Below are positions 7,696-14,735 of a DNA stretch of 35,271 bases, piece after piece. The stretch lies in contig CAJKBW010000025.1 of assembly GCA_905198295.1 (NCBI GenBank), forward strand, positions 1 through 35,271, read 5' to 3'. The stretch's first letter is position 1. Each line of letters opens with the position of its first letter. A program made the position numbers and the translations under genes. Source of the DNA: an uncultured Oscillospiraceae bacterium. GTDB taxonomy: Bacteria; Bacillota; Clostridia; Oscillospirales; Acutalibacteraceae. The notes under the pieces are model-generated. The model was not told where the DNA came from. It did not search any database and saw only the letters and a list, made by a program, of their open reading frames with translations.

Positions 7696-9294
7696 ATGAT
7701 TCGTATCACCGGGCTGCGCCTGCCGCTCGATTATACCGACGCCGACCTGCGACACGCCGCCGCACGGGTGCTGCGGGTGCCAGAAAAGGCTCTGCTGTCC
7801 TGTGAGCGGATTAAGCAGGCCGTTGACGCCCGTCGCCGGGATCGGCTGATTTTTATCCTGACGGTACAGGCGGCTTTAGCCGGCGATGAGCAGGCCGCCG
7901 TCCGGCACTGCGGCAGTTCGCAGGTGAGCCTGTATACGCCCGAACCGCTCATACTCCCCCGTGCGGCCGTGCAGCCGGAGTATCCGCCGGTGGTCATCGG
8001 CAGCGGTCCGGCCGGGCTGTTCGCTGCGCTGACGCTCGCGGAGGCCGGACTGCATCCGATTCTGCTCGAGCGCGGCGACGACGTGGACACCCGCCGAAAA
8101 AAAGTGGAGGCCTTTCACCGGACCGGCCGTCTGGATACCCGGACCAACATCCAGTTCGGCGAGGGCGGCGCCGGCACCTTTTCGGACGGCAAGCTGAACA
8201 CCGGCATCCGGGACCCGCGCTGCCGGAAGGTGCTCGAACAGTTCGCCGCCTGCGGTGCACCGGCGGACATCCTCTGGCAGGCAGCGCCGCACGTCGGCAC
8301 CGACCGGCTGCGGGAAACCATCAAAAATCTGCGCGGGGAAATCCTGCGGCTCGGCGGTGAGGTGCGCTTCGGCCACATGCTCACCGATTTGGAGCTGTGC
8401 GGCGGCAGGCTCACCGCTTTGATGGTAAAGGGGCCTGACGGCGTTTACACCCTGCCCTGCACCAGAGCGGTGCTCGCCATAGGGCACAGCGCGCGGGACA
8501 CCTTTGCGATGCTGCAGCGCCGCGGGCAGCCGATGGAGCAGAAACCTTTTGCGGTCGGTGTGCGCATTGAGCATCCCCGCGCACAGATCGATGCCGCCCG
8601 TTACGGCCGCTTTGCCGGCCATCCACGGCTGGGCGCCGCCGATTACAAGCTGTCCTGCCGGCCGGCGGGACAGCGCGGGGTGTACTCCTTCTGCATGTGC
8701 CCGGGCGGCGAGGTAGTCGCTGCCGCTTCAGAGGCCGGCGGCGTAACGGTAAACGGCATGAGCGAATATGCCCGGGATGCCGTCAACTCCAACGCGGCAC
8801 TGCTCGTCGGGGTAGGCCCCGGCGACTTCGGCTCGGACGATCCGCTGGCCGGCGTCTCCTTTCAGCGTCGTATCGAGCAGGCGGCGTTCCGTCTCGGCGG
8901 CGGGCATTACCGCGCACCGGTGCAGCTGGTGGGCGATTTTCTGGCCGGCCGCGCTTCGGATACACTCGGCGATGTCGTCCCCTCCTACCGGCCGGGCGTA
9001 ACGCCGGCCGATCTGCGGGAATGCCTGCCGGCGATCATCACCGAACCGCTGCGCGCGGCGCTGCCGCTCTTCGGACGGCAGATCGAGGGTTTCGACCGGC
9101 CGGACGCGGTGCTGACCGGAGTGGAAACCCGCAGTTCTTCCCCGGTGCGGCTGCTGCGCGGCGAAGACGGTCAGTCGGCGCTGCGCGGTCTTTACCCCTG
9201 CGGCGAAGGAGCGGGCTATGCCGGCGGAATCATGTCCGCCGCAGTGGACGGCATCCGCACGGCCGAACGGCTGATTGCGGCACTGGACGATTGA
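7696..9294 (+). CDS. FAD-dependent dehydrogenase, COG2509-type
   Basis: The product has 532 residues. An N-terminal domain of about 90 residues (MIRITGLRLPLDYTDADL onward) precedes the FAD motif VVIGSGPAGLFAALTLAEAG near 98-117. It continues with FGEGGAGTFSDGKLNTGI near 155 and TNIQ just before it, and ends with GLYPCGEGAGYAGGIMSAAV. This layout is characteristic of the uncharacterised FAD-dependent dehydrogenases of COG2509, common in Firmicutes and Bacteroidetes. It begins 24 bases after the BaiN-like gene with a GGGAAG ribosome site and is probably cotranscribed. The substrate is unknown; the neighbouring flavoenzyme and lipase hint at a hydrophobic substrate, which is speculation. Confidence 0.85.
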   Translation: MIRITGLRLPLDYTDADLRHAAARVLRVPEKALLSCERIKQAVDARRRDRLIFILTVQAALAGDEQAAVRHCGSSQVSLYTPEPLILPRAAVQPEYPPVVIGSGPAGLFAALTLAEAGLHPILLERGDDVDTRRKKVEAFHRTGRLDTRTNIQFGEGGAGTFSDGKLNTGIRDPRCRKVLEQFAACGAPADILWQAAPHVGTDRLRETIKNLRGEILRLGGEVRFGHMLTDLELCGGRLTALMVKGPDGVYTLPCTRAVLAIGHSARDTFAMLQRRGQPMEQKPFAVGVRIEHPRAQIDAARYGRFAGHPRLGAADYKLSCRPAGQRGVYSFCMCPGGEVVAAASEAGGVTVNGMSEYARDAVNSNAALLVGVGPGDFGSDDPLAGVSFQRRIEQAAFRLGGGHYRAPVQLVGDFLAGRASDTLGDVVPSYRPGVTPADLRECLPAIITEPLRAALPLFGRQIEGFDRPDAVLTGVETRSSSPVRLLRGEDGQSALRGLYPCGEGAGYAGGIMSAAVDGIRTAERLIAALDD

Positions 9295-9321
9295 TCCCTT
9301 TCGGAGAAAGCGGGAAACTTT

Positions 9322-10500
9322 ATGGAAAAATACGGTGTAGTGCTTGCCGGAGGCGGCGCCAAGGGCGTATACCAGATCGGCGCCTGGCGCGCACTGCGTG
9401 AGCTGGAAATTCCGGTCGGCCGGGTGGTGGGCACCTCGGTGGGCGCAATGAACGGCGCACTGATGGCTCTAAATGATTACGACGGAGCGGTTAGCATCTG
9501 GAAAAGTATGAGCATCGAAAAAGGCTTTCGGCTGCCCGAGCCGCTCCGGGTGCCGGATAAGCTTTTTTCTCCCAAAAATGCGGACATCCTGCTGCGCACC
9601 CTGTGGAAGGAGCACGGGTTGGACATTTCCCCGCTGCGGCAGCGGCTGGAGGAACGCATCGACGAAAATGCCCTGCGGCGTTCGCGGATCGATTTCGGAC
9701 TGGTGACGGTGGAAGTGCCGCGGCGCAAAAGCCATTATCTGTACAAAAACCAGATTCCGCAGGGCCGGCTGATGGACTATATCATGGCGAGCGCCGCCTA
9801 TCCCGGACTCAAGCGCCCCGAGATCGACGGCAAAAGCTATATTGACGGCGGAGTGGCCGACAACGTACCGGTGCGGATGCTGCTGCGCCGGCAGAAAGAC
9901 CACATTATTGTGGTCAACATCGGGGATTCCCCTCTGCCCAAAGATCTGGATCCGGAGCTGGATCTCTACGATATTCATCCGGTCGATTCTCTCGGCAAGG
10001 CCTTTGAGTTCCAGCCCGAAACCGCCGGTTCCAAAATGGAGATGGGCTGGTATGACACCATGAAAGCGTTCGGCCGCTTTGCAGGAGAATGGATGTATTT
10101 CCCTCCCGCCGAGTATGAACGGCTGGTGCAGGGACTCGGTGCACAGACGGTCAGCGGCCTGGAGCATACTGCGCGGCTGTACGGACTCGACAAGCTGCGG
10201 GTGTGCACGGCGGAGATGTTTATTCGGGAGCTGCTGGAGTGCGACCGCGTTTCTTCCGAAAAATTCAACGCCTTCCGCTCCCATATCGATCCCGGCACCC
10301 TTCTGCGGCTTTTTTATCACAAGGGACCCGACGAGCTGCATCTGACCAACGACATCCTTTTACAGATTGCCCAGCGGCTGCTGGAGGCCAGAAAGGAGCG
10401 GCCGCACCTGCGCAGCGGCGCACAACGGCTCGCCCCCGGCATTCTGCGGGCCGCACAGGCGATGGTGATCCTGCGCGGAAAGACCGGCAGAACGGCATAA
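9322..10500 (+). CDS. Patatin-like phospholipase family protein
   Basis: This 392-residue serine hydrolase has the three patatin hallmarks: the oxyanion-hole loop GGGAKG at 10-15, the nucleophile elbow GTSVG at 37-41 (Ser39), and the catalytic Asp in YIDGGVADNVPV (Asp175). Patatin-like enzymes cleave acyl groups from lipids with a Ser-Asp dyad. There is no signal peptide, so it is cytoplasmic or peripheral at the inner face of the membrane. The region after about 200 is family-variable and ends in a basic tail. GGAGAAAG precedes the ATG. It lies 27 bases behind the COG2509 flavoprotein and closes the three-gene plus-strand group. Confidence 0.9.
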   Translation: MEKYGVVLAGGGAKGVYQIGAWRALRELEIPVGRVVGTSVGAMNGALMALNDYDGAVSIWKSMSIEKGFRLPEPLRVPDKLFSPKNADILLRTLWKEHGLDISPLRQRLEERIDENALRRSRIDFGLVTVEVPRRKSHYLYKNQIPQGRLMDYIMASAAYPGLKRPEIDGKSYIDGGVADNVPVRMLLRRQKDHIIVVNIGDSPLPKDLDPELDLYDIHPVDSLGKAFEFQPETAGSKMEMGWYDTMKAFGRFAGEWMYFPPAEYERLVQGLGAQTVSGLEHTARLYGLDKLRVCTAEMFIRELLECDRVSSEKFNAFRSHIDPGTLLRLFYHKGPDELHLTNDILLQIAQRLLEARKERPHLRSGAQRLAPGILRAAQAMVILRGKTGRTA

Positions 10501-10591
10501 GGCCATATGCGCCGTTTTCCGGAGTGTTTAATTTATCCCCCGTTTGTAGTGGATTGCACACAACCAAGGAAAATGGACATTGACCAAAAAA

Positions 10592-10617
10592 CTGTCGTAG
10601 AAAAACAAGTACGACAG
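10592..10617 (+). repeat. 8-bp inverted repeat ahead of IS remnant
   Basis: CTGTCGTA (10592-10599) pairs with TACGACAG (10610-10617). It lies just before the IS3-family ORF A remnant and may belong to the original element's leader. Confidence 0.5.
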
Positions 10618-10629
10618 GGGACGAATTGT

Positions 10630-10875
10630 ATGTCGAGACCATATACACATGTACAAGCGGCAGAGAAAAAGAGATACTGGGGATGAAAGCCGCAGGAAAG
10701 ACGAACCGAGAAATAGCAGCACAATTTGGATTCAGAGACAAATATGCGCGTGTCGTGCGTCCGGGAAGCTATGGGTTTTTATAATATGGAGCATCCACAT
10801 TTCACGCTAAATTATCGAGCAACAAACACCTATGAAACCTCGTATTATGACAGACAAGCAGCAAAAGAAGAATAG
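10630..10875 (+). mobile_element. IS3-family transposase remnant, internally deleted
   Basis: From ATG 10630 the sequence reads MSRPYTHVQAAEK, shifts frame inside the A-run near 10666-10671, and continues EILGMKAAGKTNREIAAQFG FRDKYA. This is the N-terminal HTH of an IS3-type OrfA. Directly after, near 10750, another frame reads REAMGFYNMEHPHFTLNYRA and ends at TAG 10875; that is the C-terminal end of OrfB, the DDE integrase. About 350 residues between them, including all catalytic residues, are gone. It is therefore dead. I could not find matching terminal inverted repeats, so the element limits (roughly 10535-10960) are uncertain. Confidence 0.78.
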
Positions 10876-10960
10876 AAATAGGGTTCAAAAGCTGCTCTTT
10901 GCGTTTTTATTCGGTGATTTTTCAATGTTTGCACATCTGAGTAATAGTTGACCATATAAA

Positions 10961-11001
10961 TAAAAAATGCCGAAATCCGCATGAATAATGGATTTCAGCA
11001 T
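10961..11001 (-). terminator. Terminator of tRNA-Leu(TAA)
   Basis: On the minus strand ATGCTGAAATCC pairs with GGATTTCGGCAT (with G-U pairs) and is followed by TTTTTTATTT. It lies about 70 bases downstream of the tRNA. Confidence 0.8.
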
Positions 11002-11005
11002 AAAC

Positions 11006-11063
11006 AACGACGGCATGAAACTTGGACATTCCAAAAAGAATGTTCAGATTTCATGCCGTCGTT
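11006..11063 (-). repeat. Long hairpin between tRNA-Leu and its terminator
   Basis: AACGACGGCATGAAA (11006-11020) pairs perfectly over 15 bases with TTTCATGCCGTCGTT (11049-11063). Inside, ACATTC and GAATGT form a second 6-base stem around a CAAAAA loop. There is no U-tract directly behind it, so it is not an ordinary terminator. It would be transcribed as the 3' trailer of tRNA-Leu. Confidence 0.75.
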
Positions 11064-11068
11064 CAATT

Positions 11069-11155
11069 TGGTGCCGCTGGCGGGACTTGAACCCGCACAC
11101 CGTTTCCGGCCAGGGATTTTAAGTCCCTTGTGTCTGCCGATTCCACCACAGCGGC
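11069..11155 (-). tRNA. tRNA-Leu (anticodon TAA)
   Basis: An 87-base tRNA with a long variable arm (class II). The acceptor GCCGCTG/CAGCGGC, anticodon stem AGGGA/TCCCT around loop CTTAAAA (anticodon TAA), T arm GCGGG-TTCAAGT-CCCGC and encoded CCA (11071-11069) are all visible. Confidence 0.95.
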
Positions 11156-11172
11156 GTATATTAACGCGTTTA

Positions 11173-11201
11173 ATCATACCGGATTTGTATCTGGATGTCA
11201 A
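11173..11201 (-). promoter_or_regulatory. Promoter of tRNA-Leu(TAA)
   Basis: On the minus strand TTGACA (11201-11196), a 17-base spacer and TATGAT (11178-11173), about 18 bases before the mature 5' end. Confidence 0.82.
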
Positions 11202-11204
11202 GAC

Positions 11205-11241
11205 AAAAAGGCCCGCATGCTGCGGCATGCAGGCCTTTTTT
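11205..11241. terminator. Bidirectional terminator
   Basis: AAAAAGGCCCGCATGC pairs with GCATGCAGGCCTTTTT (one mismatch). U-tracts arise on both strands. On the minus strand it closes the GntR/ABC operon just before the tRNA-Leu promoter. Confidence 0.85.
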
Positions 11242-11265
11242 CTGGATATGACTGAACCGTCTCTC

Positions 11266-12090
11266 CTACTTGACCGACGCCTTATGCTCCATGACCCAGC
11301 GCGCCCCAATCAGCATACCCACGCCCATGAGCACATCCGCCAGCAGATTGCCCAGACCGATGGGCATCCCATATATCTCATTTATGCTCTCCACCTGTCC
11401 GGGCAGCCCGCTTTCAAACAAAGAAACCACCATCGGGGTCAGCGTAACGGACACTCCTTCGCCGGAAAAAATCACCCCAAACGGCAAAAGCAGCACGGCG
11501 GCCAGTTCAACCAGGCTGATAACTGTTGAACAAACAAAATAGAAAACAATAGCCATCAGGACGTTATTGCGCTGCATTACGCGGGTATTGGCCAGCGCCA
11601 CCGAAAGATACAGAGCGCCGAGCATCGCAAGCAGCTGGGTTCCCACACTGCCCAGCATATAGAGCAGCATAGGAATGAGCATTTCTTTCCAGGCATCGGC
11701 AAATTGCTGCAGCATATCCTGGAGATCATTGAGGAAAAAGAAGCCTGCGAGCGCTGCAACAAAAACGACCCCGCTCATCAGCAGTACCAGATAGCCGCAG
11801 ATCACCTTCACCGTGATCATTTTGCCCCGGCTGACCGGCAGCGTCTGCATCAGATAGCCTTCCGCCCCATAAAGTCCCTTCGCACAGCGGCTGACCACAT
11901 AAATCATGCCGAGCACCAGCGCCGCTACGCCGATGAGAACAAGCGCAACCGCCATGGTGGTTTTCATCTGGGAAATTTTCAGCGCATCCGCCAGCAGCCC
12001 CAGCAGATACACGATTCCCAGCGCCAGCAGCATAAACGGCACCGGCAGCGCGCCGGAGCGCAGCTCATATTTAAACAGTTTGCCTAACAT
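11266..12090 (-). CDS. ABC transporter permease (ABC-2 type)
   Basis: The product has 274 residues with about six hydrophobic segments (near 15-35, 45-68, 95-120, 138-165, 175-205 and 245-265). It opens MLGKLFKYELRSGALPVPFM, the form usual for ABC-2 permeases of the BcrB/YtrC class. It overlaps the upstream ATPase gene by seven bases and must be its membrane partner. The GntR-ATPase-permease order is typical of exporters answering cell-wall antibiotics or envelope stress (the Ytr/Bcr type); the substrate is unknown. A bidirectional terminator follows. Confidence 0.88.
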   Translation of the reverse strand: MLGKLFKYELRSGALPVPFMLLALGIVYLLGLLADALKISQMKTTMAVALVLIGVAALVLGMIYVVSRCAKGLYGAEGYLMQTLPVSRGKMITVKVICGYLVLLMSGVVFVAALAGFFFLNDLQDMLQQFADAWKEMLIPMLLYMLGSVGTQLLAMLGALYLSVALANTRVMQRNNVLMAIVFYFVCSTVISLVELAAVLLLPFGVIFSGEGVSVTLTPMVVSLFESGLPGQVESINEIYGMPIGLGNLLADVLMGVGMLIGARWVMEHKASVK

Positions 12091-12791
12091 CTGAACACCT
12101 CCCGGAAGTACTGATCGAGGGACATCCCCGACGCCTCGCGCAGATGGTCGGCGCTGTCCGCCGCGACCATCCGGCCGTAATCCATCACCACGATATCGTC
12201 AAAAATTCGCTCGACGTCGTAGATCAGGTGGGTGGACAGCATCACCGCGGCATTTTCGCTGTAATTGCGCAGGATGATATCCAAAATGGAATCCCGCGCC
12301 GCCGGGTCGATACCGCTGAGCGGCTCGTCGAGGATATACAGCTTGGCCGCGCGGGACATCACCAGGATCAGCTGCAGCTTTTCCTGCATGCCCTTCGACA
12401 TGGTTTTCAGCCGCATTTTCGGCTCCAGCCGGAAGCGTTTCAGCATCTCTTCCGCCTTGTGCAGGTCGAAATCCGCGTAAAAATCTGCGAACACGTGCAG
12501 TGCGTCCCGCGCCTTCATCCAGTCCCCCAGATAGGTTTTTTCCGGCAGATAGGATACGACCGATTTCGTATATACCCCCGGCTTATGCCCATCGATTTCC
12601 ACTTTGCCCTGATAATCGTTGATCAGTCCGGCGAGTATTTTGAACATCGTGGTCTTGCCACAGCCGTTTGGCCCCACCACGCCGACAATCCGGCCGGCCT
12701 GCACCGTCAGGCTGAGATCGTTGAGCACCACGCCCCGGTCATAGGCCTTGCTCAGATGCTCCATCGTTACCAATGCACCCATATGCTTCAC
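12084..12791 (-). CDS. ABC transporter ATP-binding protein
   Basis: The 235-residue ATPase shows Walker A GPNGCGKTT near 40-48, signature MSKGMQEKLQL near 134, Walker B LYILDEPLSGIDP near 152-164 and the H-loop STH near 191. The modified signature and length fit the BcrA/YtrB drug- or antibiotic-export subfamily. Its start overlaps the GntR stop by four bases (ATGA) and its end overlaps the permease start, so three genes are translationally coupled. An alternative Met at residue 10 (MEHLSKAYD) would also leave a full domain. Confidence 0.93.
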   Translation of the reverse strand: MKHMGALVTMEHLSKAYDRGVVLNDLSLTVQAGRIVGVVGPNGCGKTTMFKILAGLINDYQGKVEIDGHKPGVYTKSVVSYLPEKTYLGDWMKARDALHVFADFYADFDLHKAEEMLKRFRLEPKMRLKTMSKGMQEKLQLILVMSRAAKLYILDEPLSGIDPAARDSILDIILRNYSENAAVMLSTHLIYDVERIFDDIVVMDYGRMVAADSADHLREASGMSLDQYFREVFRC

Positions 12792-13189
12792 CCTTTCGTA
12801 TTCGTCTGCTCTCCGCCGTCCGGCGGCGCGCTGTGCTTTTCCAGCAGCCGGCGGATTTCCTCATGCGTGCAGCCCATCTGCGCCATGCGTCGGAGAAAAT
12901 CCCGGACGACCTCATCCGATTTTTCCCCGCGCAGCCGGCGGATACGCTGCTCATCCGGCGTGACAAACCGCCCCGCCGTGCGTTCGCTGTACACCAGCCC
13001 ATTGCGCTCCAACTCGGCGAGCGCGCGCTGCATGGTGTTGGGATTGACGCCGAATTCTGCCGCCAGCTCCCGTACCGTCGGAACACGCTCCCCCGCCCGC
13101 CATTCGCCGGTCACCAGCTTCTGCTCGATCCGCTCGATGATCTGCAGGTAAATCGGTACCGCGGTATCGTATTGATTTCCCGCAAACAA
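12788..13189 (-). CDS. GntR family regulator, YtrA-like
   Basis: This 133-residue protein has an N-terminal winged HTH (YLQIIERIEQKLVTGEW, TVRELAAEFGVNPNTMQRAL, RNGLVYSERTAGRFV) and only a short C-terminal tail, the build of the YtrA subfamily. The start is TTG 13189, set by GGAGGTG five bases upstream. It heads the ABC operon and probably represses it, binding the palindrome at 13209-13234 which overlaps the promoter. Release presumably follows a cell-envelope signal, as for other YtrA members. Confidence 0.9.
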   Translation of the reverse strand: MFAGNQYDTAVPIYLQIIERIEQKLVTGEWRAGERVPTVRELAAEFGVNPNTMQRALAELERNGLVYSERTAGRFVTPDEQRIRRLRGEKSDEVVRDFLRRMAQMGCTHEEIRRLLEKHSAPPDGGEQTNTKG

Positions 13190-13208
13190 ACACTCACCTC
13201 CGTTGACT

Positions 13209-13234
13209 TATTGTACTAATCACCTAATACAATA
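13209..13234. promoter_or_regulatory. Palindromic operator for GntR
   Basis: TATTGTA at 13209 and TACAATA ending at 13234 are perfect inverted arms, with CTAA inside on both sides. The site covers the -10/start region of the GntR operon. Confidence 0.65.
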
Positions 13235-13259
13235 ATACATCATCTTTTCCCTTTGTCAA
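13232..13259 (-). promoter_or_regulatory. Promoter of gntR-ABC operon
   Basis: On the minus strand TTGACA (13259-13254), 16-base spacer, TATTAT (13237-13232). Confidence 0.75.
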
Positions 13260-13390
13260 TACCCATGCCAAAATATTTTTTCGCTGGCTTTTCCCCGGCA
13301 AAAAGAGTACAATAGGCACAGAGAACACTTGGCCGGCGGTCCTGCTGCCGCGGCCGATGTATACCGGGAGACGGACGGGAGGCAATCATC

Positions 13391-13945
13391 ATGTCATTGA
13401 AAGAAATCCAGGAACAGGCGCGCTGCGCGGCCGAACAGCTCATACAGGCGGCCCGGCTGGAGCCGGGGATGCTGCTGGTGGTCGGCTGTTCCTCAAGTGA
13501 AATCGGCGGCAGTCGCATCGGCACCACATCCAGCCTGGAGCTGGCACAGGCGGTGTTCGACGGCATTTACCCCGCGCTTCAGACGCGCGGCATCCATCTG
13601 GCGGCGCAGTGCTGCGAGCACCTCAATCGGGCGCTGATCGTGGAGCGGGAGGCGGCGGAAAAATACGGCCTCGAGCCGGTCAATGTGGTGCCGCAGCCCA
13701 AGGCGGGCGGCTCGTTTGCCACCACCGCCTACGCCCGTTTCCGGCGGCCCGTCGCGGTGGAAAGCATCGCCGCCCACGCCGGCATGGATATCGGCGGCAC
13801 CCTAATCGGTATGCACCTGCGGCGGGTCGCGGTGCCGGTGCGGTTGGACATTGACCACATCGGCGAGGCGATCCTGCTGTGTGCGCGCACCCGCCCGAAA
13901 TTTGTCGGCGGCAGCCGTGCGGTATACGACGACGCGCTGCTGTGA
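13391..13945 (+). CDS. DUF436 / TIGR01440 family protein (YwlG-like)
   Basis: The 184-residue protein matches the DUF436 (TIGR01440, B. subtilis YwlG) family in length and motifs. It has LLVVGCSSSEIGGSRIGTTS near residue 28, AAQCCEHLNRALIVER near 75, NVVPQPKAGGSFATTAY near 98 and ESIAAHAGMDIGGTLIGMHL near 124. No enzymatic role is established for the family. It is soluble, without a signal peptide. GGGAGGC precedes the ATG. A weak -10 box TACAAT lies at 13308-13313 without a convincing -35. It stands alone between the divergent GntR operon and a shared terminator. Confidence 0.92.
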   Translation: MSLKEIQEQARCAAEQLIQAARLEPGMLLVVGCSSSEIGGSRIGTTSSLELAQAVFDGIYPALQTRGIHLAAQCCEHLNRALIVEREAAEKYGLEPVNVVPQPKAGGSFATTAYARFRRPVAVESIAAHAGMDIGGTLIGMHLRRVAVPVRLDIDHIGEAILLCARTRPKFVGGSRAVYDDALL

Positions 13946-14038
13946 AGGCAGACACCCGCTCTGCGTTGTCAGGCATTCGACATGCGTTGGACGGTATAAC
14001 ACCTGACCCGTACCGGGCAGCGTACTGTCCCGGAAGAC

Positions 14039-14080
14039 AGAAAAATCCCCCGCACACCGTGGTGTGCGGGGGATTTTTCT
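14039..14080. terminator. Strong bidirectional terminator
   Basis: A perfect stem of about 20 bases, AGAAAAATCCCCCGCACACC with its complement, around loop GT, with T-runs on both strands. It separates the convergent DUF436 and rubrerythrin genes. Confidence 0.92.
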
Positions 14081-14087
14081 GCAAAAT

Positions 14088-14627
14088 TCAATAATTCTCT
14101 GCCTTGACCTGGAAATACGCCTGCGGATGGGCGCACACCGGACAGACCTCCGGCGCTTTTTTACCGATCACGATGTGACCGCAGTTCGCACACTGCCAGA
14201 TCGTGTCGCCGTCCTTGGAGAACACCAGACCGTTTTCCACGTTCGCGAGCAGCTTGCGGTAGCGCTCCTCGTGCTCTTTCTCGATAGCGGCGACCCCGTC
14301 GAACAGCTTCGCGATATGTTCAAAACCTTCCTCGCGGGCTTCCTTGGCAAAGGTGGCGTACATATCGGTCCACTCGTAGTTTTCGCCCTCGGCCGCGTCC
14401 TTCAGGTTAGAAGCGGTATCCGCGATGCCGTCGTGTAGCAGCTTGAACCAGATTTTCGCGTGCTCCTTCTCGTTGTTGGCCGTCTCCAGAAACAGCGCCG
14501 CGATTTGCTCATAGCCCTCTTTCTTGGCTTTGGATGCATAGTACGTATATTTGTTGCGCGCCTGGCTTTCGCCGGCAAAAGCCGTCATCAGGTTGGCTTC
14601 GGTTTTGGTGCCTTTCAGATTGCTCAT
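14088..14627 (-). CDS. rbr: Rubrerythrin
   Basis: Rubrerythrin is a non-haem di-iron peroxidase that reduces hydrogen peroxide in anaerobes. The 179 residues contain the four-helix ferritin-like domain with iron ligands (Glu20 in AFAGES, the EKEH at 53-56, and the second E-K-E-H at 116-119). A C-terminal rubredoxin-like Fe(SCys)4 domain follows, with Cys146, 149, 162 and 165. Length is normal. AAGGAGGAG precedes the ATG. It is monocistronic, with its own promoter and a shared strong terminator. Confidence 0.97.
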   Translation of the reverse strand: MSNLKGTKTEANLMTAFAGESQARNKYTYYASKAKKEGYEQIAALFLETANNEKEHAKIWFKLLHDGIADTASNLKDAAEGENYEWTDMYATFAKEAREEGFEHIAKLFDGVAAIEKEHEERYRKLLANVENGLVFSKDGDTIWQCANCGHIVIGKKAPEVCPVCAHPQAYFQVKAENY

Positions 14628-14680
14628 GGTTTTTCTCCTCCTTTATTTTTGGCAGCCCCTTTCGGACTGCTTCTGTATAA

Positions 14681-14709
14681 ATCATACCGCATTTGTCCGG
14701 GACAGTAAA
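14681..14709 (-). promoter_or_regulatory. Probable promoter of rubrerythrin
   Basis: On the minus strand TTTACT (14709-14704), 17-base spacer, TATGAT (14686-14681). The -35 is a weak match. Confidence 0.5.
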
Positions 14710-14735
14710 GGGAGAATTTGTAAATTTTCCGCCGT

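Noticed and set aside
6333..7805. A 490-codon frame overlapping the BaiN-like gene
   Set aside because: Same-strand shadow in another frame; the FAD motifs lie in the 6412-7671 frame.
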